DNA of 8,861 nt from Clostridia bacterium (GTDB taxonomy: Bacteria; Bacillota_A; Clostridia; UMGS1810). Below are positions 1 to 5,228 of this stretch, piece after piece (positions within the stretch are counted from its first letter, which is position 1; each line of letters starts with the position of its first letter). The stretch spans positions 1 to 8,861 of the forward strand of contig JAFSBJ010000090.1 in assembly GCA_017437345.1 (NCBI GenBank), written 5' to 3'. A model generated the notes under the pieces. That model worked only from the letters and a program-made list of their open reading frames with translations, made no database searches and had not been told where the DNA came from. The position numbers and the translations under genes are program-made.

Positions 1-316
1 TACCAAAAGCTTCCGCCTTGAAAAATCTCTATTTTCAAGACTTTGAGGTTCACAGAATTTTAGAAATAACAAATTTTATGATAGAATGAGGAAAAAGCGC
101 AGGAAATATTGAGCATATTTCCGAGCATTTTGACGAAATTATATCGAAAATTTGTATTTCCAAAACGAGTTCGGATAATGCTCCAATGGCTATTCATTAA
201 AAAAATTGGAAAGCGGAATACTACCCAAAAGACTGGGAGCAGACATTCTATTTAGAATTCAATCTTATTTTAATATTCCGCTACAGGATATTGTCGACAG
301 AATTTTGAATGATTAA
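1..316 (+). pseudogene. Possible decayed coding remnant, unidentified family
   Basis: No intact gene covers this stretch. On the plus strand one frame is open from base 3 to a TGA at 87-89, continues in the same frame to a TAA at 198-200, and the neighbouring frame is then open from 179 to a TAA at 314-316. Joined across one stop and one single-base shift near 179-198, these give about 100 residues of ordinary, charged, helical-looking protein; the last part includes LESGILPKRLGAD and ends IPLQDIVDRILND. The joined frame ends 4 nt inside the minus-strand CrtO-like gene, a tail-to-tail meeting typical of real gene ends. I do not recognise the family. It could be the C-terminal part of a gene that begins to the left of the window, broken by mutation, or chance open frames in AT-rich DNA. 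Confidence 0.33.
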
Positions 317-780
317 TGAATTACTACTATCGTCTTCACCTTTTCGCGCCTTTTTTCTGCCAATTTTAAAATTCTAGGGCGATTATAGCGCTGAATAGCT
401 ATAAACTGTCCGTCAAAGAGCATTGCAGCAATGCAGGTTATTAAAAATATGGGGAATTCTCCCCAGATTAAAGCAAATAAAAGAGATGAAAGGGAAATAA
501 GCTCATTCATCCAGTGGTCTGTTTCGGCTTTTGTCATGGTATATGCAATTTGCTCAAAAGAATAGTTTTTTAATGAAAAAAGCCCGGAGTTATATGTAGG
601 CACTTTATTTTTCCATTTTTTAACTTTCAAAAGCTTATATATAGTTTTTTCAAAGCTTCTTTGCCTGAACCATTTCATATTGGGGCTTAGCTTAAAGAGC
701 TTTGTGACATTACCCATTATGATGCGAAGCCACAGCTTCAAGCGTTGGTTAGTTGTACCAACTATTATGTTATCTTCCAT
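313..780 (-). CDS. CrtO-family small membrane protein (glycosyl-diaponeurosporenoate acyltransferase-like)
   Basis: Predicted 155-residue membrane protein. The family is named for staphylococcal CrtO, which acylates a glycosylated carotenoid at the membrane. Visible family hallmarks are a VKKWK motif (about residues 53-57), an ExxH pair (E86, H89, in KAETDHW), two hydrophobic segments (about 93-128), and the signature QRYNRPR (about 130-136). No carotenoid gene is present, so the substrate is unknown; many Clostridia carry such homologues without staphyloxanthin genes. Family members usually start with another membrane helix and a short LP..WF segment. Here the N-terminus is polar, with only a faint match (LFKLSPNMKWF), so the first helix seems lost. 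The start is uncertain. The ATG at 780 overlaps the MazG stop by 11 nt and fits translational coupling, although no good ribosome site is seen. A GTG at 816 and an ATG at 717 are alternatives. Family membership is fairly sure; activity is not. Confidence 0.75.
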   Translation of the reverse strand: MEDNIIVGTTNQRLKLWLRIIMGNVTKLFKLSPNMKWFRQRSFEKTIYKLLKVKKWKNKVPTYNSGLFSLKNYSFEQIAYTMTKAETDHWMNELISLSSLLFALIWGEFPIFLITCIAAMLFDGQFIAIQRYNRPRILKLAEKRREKVKTIVVIH

Positions 781-1087
781 CTTCAAAAACAATAGATGAT
801 GGGTATTTGGTTTCACTTATTCTGCACTTTGCTTTTATGACTTCTTCCAAATCAATATTATAAATATTAGCAATAGCTATTGCGTAATAAATAACATCCC
901 ACAATTCTTCATCTATTGTCCCTTGAATTTGCTCTGAACTTTCGGCTTTTATATTTTTCCTTATTGCCCTCGAAAGCTCCCCAACCTCCTCAGTAAGTTT
1001 TAAAAAATAATCCTTGACAAGTTCAGGATGAAAATCTTTTTGTTTTATATAATTCTGTAAGTATTTTACTGATGTTTTTCCGTCCAT
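770..1087 (-). CDS. MazG-like nucleotide pyrophosphohydrolase
   Basis: A 105-residue single-domain member of the all-alpha MazG-like NTP pyrophosphatase superfamily, which hydrolyses (d)NTPs, often aberrant ones, to NMP and pyrophosphate with Mg2+. The diagnostic metal-binding pattern ExxE(12-28)ExxD is present: E34-x-x-E37 in EEVGELSRAI and E61-x-x-D64 in DEELWDVIYY, 23 residues apart, followed by the usual helix ending DLEEVIKAK. The length fits single-domain house-cleaning enzymes rather than full MazG. It begins 4 nt after the stop of the four-helix-bundle gene with AAGGGA upstream, and its end overlaps the CrtO-like start, so the three genes are probably co-transcribed. The substrate cannot be deduced. 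The family call is strong. Confidence 0.9.
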   Translation of the reverse strand: MDGKTSVKYLQNYIKQKDFHPELVKDYFLKLTEEVGELSRAIRKNIKAESSEQIQGTIDEELWDVIYYAIAIANIYNIDLEEVIKAKCRISETKYPSSIVFEDGR

Positions 1088-1091
1088 TCAA

Positions 1092-1448
1092 TTATCCCTT
1101 TCGGTTTTTAGCAGTAGTAACAGATGCAATGAGTTTTCTTCTTATTGTTCCACATTTGTTTATCAAAATTTTATATGTATTTTCATCAATTCTGTTTTTT
1201 CTGAATAAAAGTTCAAGCCAGTATTCCGTCTCAAAGCATTCTTTCAAGGCAATTTCCAATTTATTTATAAAATCAGCTTTGCTTTGGGCATACTTTGCTT
1301 CGTGAAGATTCGCACCTATTGACGATGAGCATCGTAAAAGCTGATTAATATATACTGAACAACCTTTAATATTGTCGCATATATCAGATATTTTTATCGC
1401 GAAATCAATAGTTTCTTCTCTTAACAAGTTTTTATTTTCTTTCATCAT
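1092..1448 (-). CDS. Four-helix-bundle protein, S23/Avd-like (23S rRNA intervening-sequence protein family)
   Basis: A 118-residue helical protein of the TIGR02436-type family. The core signature is clear: QLLRCSSSIGANLHEA, then DFINKLEIALKE and an ET-x-YWLELL stretch, matching the usual SIGAN..EA..A.S..DF..KL.IALKE..ET.YWL pattern. Relatives are encoded in intervening sequences of 23S rRNA genes or, as Avd, bind the reverse transcriptase and RNA of diversity-generating retroelements. The cellular role of stand-alone members is unknown; the fold is a basic pentamer-forming bundle in known structures. The start is set by AGGAG at 1458-1454, 5 nt before the ATG at 1448. A second ATG at 1445 is equally good at 8 nt. 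A longer reading from 1472 would run into the hairpin array and lacks a ribosome site. The gene starts directly beside that array, and no reverse transcriptase is in the window. Its product may act on structured nucleic acid (inference). Confidence 0.92.
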   Translation of the reverse strand: MMKENKNLLREETIDFAIKISDICDNIKGCSVYINQLLRCSSSIGANLHEAKYAQSKADFINKLEIALKECFETEYWLELLFRKNRIDENTYKILINKCGTIRRKLIASVTTAKNRKG

Positions 1449-1460
1449 AACCTCTCCTTT
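1449..1460 (-). promoter_or_regulatory. Ribosome-binding site of the four-helix-bundle gene
   Basis: The minus strand reads AAAGGAGAGGTT directly before ATGATG. The AGGAG core lies 5 nt from the first ATG and 8 nt from the second. The first terminal linker of the hairpin array (ATCGATAT, 1461-1468) begins at the very next base, so the array forms the 5' leader of this gene if it is transcribed from upstream. Confidence 0.85.
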
Positions 1461-1540
1461 ATCGATATACACGCTTTGCGTGTTCGATATATTTTACTGC
1501 GTTAAATTCGATATAACCTCGCCTTGCTCGGTTTCCATAT

Positions 1541-1634
1541 GATATAAATCTCGTTTCCGAAGGAAACATATCGAGCCGTCAGGCATATCGAGTTCTAATA
1601 GAACATATCGAAAATCTCGCAAGAGATTTATATC
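1541..1634. repeat. 12-bp inverted repeat inside the hairpin array
   Basis: GATATAAATCTC at 1541-1552 is the exact reverse complement of GAGATTTATATC at 1623-1634, 70 nt away. The right copy contains one arm of hairpin unit 7 plus part of its linker. The left copy looks like a half unit with a degraded linker (ATGATAT at 1539-1545). It could close a larger stem over units 4 to 7, or mark where two oppositely oriented arrays joined. Confidence 0.7.
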
Positions 1635-3001
1635 GATGAGTGCTTGTTGCGACTTAGTCGCACAACGCACTCACAGTGCGTACTTTGCGGGAATAAATCC
1701 ACAGCACAAGCCTTTTGGAGCGTATATCCGAATTCTTTTAAAACCTTTAAATCCCTTCCAAGGGTTGCGCTATTACAGGAAACATAAACTATTTTTTCGG
1801 GAGAAATGTTGTTTATAAGGCTAAGAAGCTTTTCATCGCACCCTTTTCTCGGCGGGTCAACAACAACCACATCAGCTTTTTCGCCCTTTGATATTAATTC
1901 GTCAACCACCTTGGTGCAATCGCCGCAGTAAAATTCTGCATTTGAAATGGAATTTATTTTTGCATTTTCCTTTGCATTATCTATTGCAGGGGGAACGATT
2001 TCAACTCCTATAACCTTTTTTGCTCTTTTTGCCATATATAAAGATATGCTTCCCACTCCGCAGTACAGGTCGAAAACGGTTTCTTTTCCTGAAAGACTGG
2101 CATATTCTATGGCTTTATTATAGAGCTTTTTCATCTGAGTGGTGTTGACCTGGAAAAAGCTATGGGGAGAAACTTTAAAGAAAAGCTCATCTGTTTGCAT
2201 AAGTATATGGTCATTTCCCCAGAGGGTGATATTTTTTTCACCTAAGATAACATTTGTTTTTTTTGTGTTGATATTTTGCACAAGGGATTTTAAGCCAAGA
2301 GGCATAAGAAGCTGTGCAAGAGAATCAGCATTTTTTATTTTGTTTTCAGAATTGGTTACAAGAACAAGCATCAGCTCACTATTTTCTTCGCTATAGCGGG
2401 CATAAATATGCCTTAGATTGCCTTTGTGCTTTTCTTCGTCATAGGCTGAAATATTATTTTTTCTTGCAAAATCAAGAGCTATGGAAACTGCTTTATTTAT
2501 GACATCATTTTGAATATGGCACATTTCGCAGTCTATAACAGAATGGGATTTTGGTTCATAAAATCCGCAGACAATATCCCTTCCCGATTTTCTTACAGGG
2601 AACTGAGCTTTATTGCGATAGAAAAACTCATTGTCGCCCTTGATTATTCCTTCAAATTCAAATTCGTCCGGATTATATGAGCCAAATTTTAAGATATTTG
2701 ACAGGACAAAATCTGATTTAAATTTAAGCTGACCTTCATAATTCTGATGCATAAGATTACATCCGCCGCATTTTGAAAATACTCTGCAGGGAGGATTTCT
2801 TCTTTGGGGTGAAGGCTTTAAAAGCTTTATCATTTTTCCAAAGCCATAGGTTTTATTGAGCTTTGTTGGTCTCACAGTAATTCTATCGCCGGGAATTGCG
2901 CCATTAACAAAGAGAGGGTAAGCATCTATCTTTGCTACCCCATCTCCTGATACTGTTAAATCTGTTATTTCACATTCATAGGTTTTGTTTTTATCTATCA
3001 T
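1628..3001 (-). CDS. rlmD: 23S rRNA (uracil-C5)-methyltransferase, RlmD/RumA-type
   Basis: A 457-residue SAM-dependent enzyme that methylates a uridine of 23S rRNA (U1939 in E. coli; the Gram-positive homologue RlmCD can do U747 and U1939). An N-terminal TRAM RNA-binding domain spans about 1-60. The four 4Fe-4S ligands are visible as C72, C78, C81 and C161. The SAM site DLYCGVGS is near 311-318, DPPRKGC is at 382-388, the catalytic nucleophile is C409 in YVSCNSATL, and the general base is E444 in HCECVV. The ATG at 3001 has GGAG at 3012-3009, 7 nt upstream, and overlaps the preceding stop by 11 nt; a longer start upstream has no support. The last codons, after the conserved VRL, are part of hairpin unit 8 and the first array linker, which also supplies the TAA stop. 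The active site is complete, so the enzyme should work. Which uridine it targets is not visible. Confidence 0.95.
   Translation of the reverse strand: MIDKNKTYECEITDLTVSGDGVAKIDAYPLFVNGAIPGDRITVRPTKLNKTYGFGKMIKLLKPSPQRRNPPCRVFSKCGGCNLMHQNYEGQLKFKSDFVLSNILKFGSYNPDEFEFEGIIKGDNEFFYRNKAQFPVRKSGRDIVCGFYEPKSHSVIDCEMCHIQNDVINKAVSIALDFARKNNISAYDEEKHKGNLRHIYARYSEENSELMLVLVTNSENKIKNADSLAQLLMPLGLKSLVQNINTKKTNVILGEKNITLWGNDHILMQTDELFFKVSPHSFFQVNTTQMKKLYNKAIEYASLSGKETVFDLYCGVGSISLYMAKRAKKVIGVEIVPPAIDNAKENAKINSISNAEFYCGDCTKVVDELISKGEKADVVVVDPPRKGCDEKLLSLINNISPEKIVYVSCNSATLGRDLKVLKEFGYTLQKACAVDLFPQSTHCECVVRLSRNKHSSI
1637..1673. repeat. Long hairpin formed across the 3' end of the rRNA methyltransferase gene
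   Basis: Arms TGAGTGC (1637-1643) and GCACTCA (1667-1673) pair perfectly. Inside them TTG pairs with CAA and TGCGAC (1648-1653) pairs with GTCGCA (1657-1662) around a TTA loop, with one single-base bulge on each side. That gives about 16 base pairs. The right arm encodes the conserved ECVVR of the enzyme; the left arm encodes the non-conserved tail SRNKHS. There is no T tract, so it is not a standard intrinsic terminator, although it may protect the mRNA end. Confidence 0.8.
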
Positions 3002-5219
3002 TGCATTTCTCCAAAAGTTCCACAGCCAGCTTTGCATTGCGTGAAGCCTTAAGGCGCATTTCTGCGCAGAGACTTTCTGTGGCTTCTTTATTTTCGCCTT
3101 CGAAGAAGCGGTCTATTATATGCTTTAATTCTGCCTCGGTTACGCTTTCAACATTGGCTATAAGGCTCTGACGGAAATAATTCATAAATCCGTCTATTTT
3201 GGGATCGTATTTTAATGCTATAACCCCTACTCCGCAAGAAACTGCATACACTAAAGAATGAAGACGCATAGCAAGAACAAGAGAAGAATATTTTATTATT
3301 CCGATGGTTTCTTCTATGGTGCATGGGGTTTCTATGATGAAGGCTTTTGTTTGCATTTTTGATGCAACAGCTTTTGAGATTTCTATATCCAGAGGATACT
3401 GCATAGGCAAAAAGACGATATTTTTATTGTATTTCCCGGAGAGATAATCAAGGCTCAGAGCAAGAGAGCGCTTAAAGCCGGGAGCAAACTGTTTCCAGTC
3501 TCTGATGGCAACGCAGATATAATCTCCCGATGGAACACTATTTTCTTTAAAGATGGCATCCACTCTTTTTCTGCTTTCGCCATTAAGACTGATGGCAGGG
3601 TCGGCAGTTATTTCAAATGGAATATTTACGCCGAGCTTTTCGATTTCAACAGCTGATTTATCTTCTCTTAAGGTTATGGAATCAACATTTTTATTTATAA
3701 CCTTTGCAGCTAACCTACGGTTATTTTCTCTATTTACAGGGCCGATACCATTTGCAATCTGCATAACCTTCATTCCGCATTTTTTGGCAAAGGAAATAAG
3801 GGTTAAATAATACCAAAGGGATTTTGAGCTTGTTTCGTCCTGAATAAGAGAGCCGCCGCCCGATAAAAGCACGCTTGATTTTTTAAAGGTTTTCCATATG
3901 CAAAATGGCGACATTCTTCCCACAGAATCAACACAAAACATACGACGGGTGGCTTTTGGCTTGCGGGATAAAACAGCTATGCGAGATGTCGGATTAAGAC
4001 ACTTTAAATCTTTTATGAGTGCCTTTAAGAGGGCATCGTCACCGCTATTATTAAAGCCGAAATACCCGCTTAAAACAAAGTCATATTTCTTTTTGGCTTT
4101 ATAGTCTTTTATAATCTGAGAATAAATTTCCATATGGGTTCGGGCAAAGACATCGGCAGAAAATTCTTCATTGACCTTTTTGCATATTGCCTCACCCATT
4201 GAATTTATGAGTTCTTTGTTTCCTGAAAGCTCAAGGATTTTTTCTGCCATAGCTTCAAAATCGCCATTTGCAAAAACGAAGCCTGTTTCACCTTCTTTAA
4301 CAAGAGCAGGAATACCACCGACAGCACTTGCTATCATAGGCTTTTTCATTGCGGCGCCTTCAAGCATTGAATAGGGAAAGCTTTCGCATTTTGAGGTGAG
4401 GGTGTTGATATTTATAAAATTTAAAAAGCCATAGATGTCCCTTTCAAAGCCAAGGAATTTAACCACATCTTCCACACCGAGTTTTTTTGCAAGGGCTTTA
4501 AGATTTTTTTCTTCGGCACCTGTGCCGGCTATGAGGAAGCGAAGGTTTTTATTTTTTTCATATGCCTTTGCGGCTGCTTTAATAAACACATCCACTCCCT
4601 TAACTACATCAAAGCGGGCAGCAATGCCCACATAGCAAAGCTTTTCATCTAGGCTCAGATTATATTTTTTTGCATAGTCTTCCCTGCCTGTTACACTTTG
4701 GGGAATTTTTGAAAAATCCATACCGTTATAGACTGTGTAGATGCCATTGGGGCGGAAGTTTCTGTTTATTAGCATATCGCGGAAGGAATGGGAAACTGCA
4801 ATGAAATAATCAAGTCTTCTTAAAGAAAGGATATTTAGATTTGTAAAGACAAGGCGTTTGAAAATTTCGTCGAAGTCCAGAAGATAATCACTATGCATTG
4901 TGGTTACAACAGGGATTGAAAGTCTGCACTTTAAAAACATTGCAATGAAATTAGCCCTTGCACCATGAACATGCAAAAGCTCAATATTTTTTTCACTTAT
5001 GAAACGATGAATATCATCTACAACGGAAAGGTCGAATCGGTTTTTCTGCAAAAAAAGATGTGAATCAATATCTTTTCCTAAAATCTCCTGATAAAAAGGA
5101 CCTTTCATAAGGCAGGCAACAGAAACCTCACAGCTTAATTTGAGTTTGTCTAAAAGCTCAAAAAGATGGGTTTTTGCACCGCCTGAGTCACCGCCGCTTA
5201 TAAGGTGCATAACTTTCAT
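2991..5219 (-). CDS. Fusion: GT4 glycosyltransferase + CsaB-like polysaccharide pyruvyl transferase
   Basis: A 742-residue cytoplasmic two-domain enzyme. Residues 1 to about 372 form a GT-B fold GT4 glycosyltransferase: N-terminal GGDSGGAKTHL nucleotide-sugar loop, LHVHGARAN, VYNGMDF, and the retaining-GT4 E-x7-E pair E279/E287 in CESFPYSMLE. Residues from about 379 to 735 match the polysaccharide pyruvyl transferase family (PF04230, CsaB type): GYFGFNNSGDDALL, LSGGGSLIQD (452-461), IANGIGP, and MRLHS (651-655) with GVIALKYDPK. CsaB-type enzymes transfer pyruvate from phosphoenolpyruvate to ManNAc-type residues of secondary wall polymer precursors, creating the ligand for SLH domains. One chain may thus add a sugar and pyruvylate the product (inference). 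The start ATG follows the ligase stop by 9 nt; AAAGG lies about 12 nt upstream, somewhat far. The sugar substrates are unknown. Confidence 0.92.
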   Translation of the reverse strand: MKVMHLISGGDSGGAKTHLFELLDKLKLSCEVSVACLMKGPFYQEILGKDIDSHLFLQKNRFDLSVVDDIHRFISEKNIELLHVHGARANFIAMFLKCRLSIPVVTTMHSDYLLDFDEIFKRLVFTNLNILSLRRLDYFIAVSHSFRDMLINRNFRPNGIYTVYNGMDFSKIPQSVTGREDYAKKYNLSLDEKLCYVGIAARFDVVKGVDVFIKAAAKAYEKNKNLRFLIAGTGAEEKNLKALAKKLGVEDVVKFLGFERDIYGFLNFININTLTSKCESFPYSMLEGAAMKKPMIASAVGGIPALVKEGETGFVFANGDFEAMAEKILELSGNKELINSMGEAICKKVNEEFSADVFARTHMEIYSQIIKDYKAKKKYDFVLSGYFGFNNSGDDALLKALIKDLKCLNPTSRIAVLSRKPKATRRMFCVDSVGRMSPFCIWKTFKKSSVLLSGGGSLIQDETSSKSLWYYLTLISFAKKCGMKVMQIANGIGPVNRENNRRLAAKVINKNVDSITLREDKSAVEIEKLGVNIPFEITADPAISLNGESRKRVDAIFKENSVPSGDYICVAIRDWKQFAPGFKRSLALSLDYLSGKYNKNIVFLPMQYPLDIEISKAVASKMQTKAFIIETPCTIEETIGIIKYSSLVLAMRLHSLVYAVSCGVGVIALKYDPKIDGFMNYFRQSLIANVESVTEAELKHIIDRFFEGENKEATESLCAEMRLKASRNAKLAVELLEKCNDR

Positions 5220-5228
5220 AGATTATCT

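Larger units (their letters stand above)
1461..1673. repeat. Array of variable hairpins joined by a constant ATATCGA/TCGATAT linker
   Basis: Plus-strand linkers are TCGATAT at 1462-1468, 1484-1490 and 1508-1514, then the inverted form ATATCGA at 1568-1574, 1585-1591, 1605-1611 and 1630-1636. Between and beyond them lie self-complementary units with unrelated stems. Unit 1: ACACGC/GCGTGT, loop TTT (1469-1483). Unit 2: ATTTTAC/GTTAAAT with one T-T mismatch, loop TGC (1491-1507). Unit 3: imperfect, AACC..GC/GC..GGTT (1515-1534). Unit 4: GTTTCC/GGAAAC, loop GAA (1553-1567). Unit 5: GCC/GGC, loop GTCA (1575-1584). Unit 6: GTTCT/AGAAC, loop AAT (1592-1604). Unit 7: AAATCTC/GAGATTT, loop GCAA (1612-1629). 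Unit 8: a long stem in the adjacent gene end (1637-1673). The outermost linkers extend to an inverted pair, ATCGATAT (1461) and ATATCGAT (1630). No run of T follows any stem, so these are not ordinary terminators. I know of no named element of this form; function is unknown. Confidence 0.85.

Noticed and set aside
17..39. Perfect 8-bp hairpin CTTGAAAA / TTTTCAAG
   Set aside because: Very AT-rich with a 7-nt loop, no T tract or other context; it falls within the possible coding remnant.
141..147. An eighth ATATCGA copy
   Set aside because: It is isolated, has no clear flanking hairpin or second linker, and one chance copy in the window is expected.
212..282. 9-bp inverted repeat AGCGGAATA / TATTCCGCT
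   Set aside because: Arms are 53 nt apart; several such pairs are expected by chance in AT-rich DNA of this length, and the right arm is not followed by a T run.
1092..1448. Avd of a diversity-generating retroelement
   Set aside because: The fold family matches, but there is no reverse transcriptase, template or variable repeat, or target protein in the window.
1612..1629. Intrinsic terminator after the rRNA methyltransferase gene
   Set aside because: The 7-bp stem is AT-rich and has no T run after it in either direction; it fits the array pattern better.
1461..1673. CRISPR array
   Set aside because: The constant unit is only 7 nt, spacers are 10-18 nt and self-complementary, unit orientation flips midway, and no cas gene is present.
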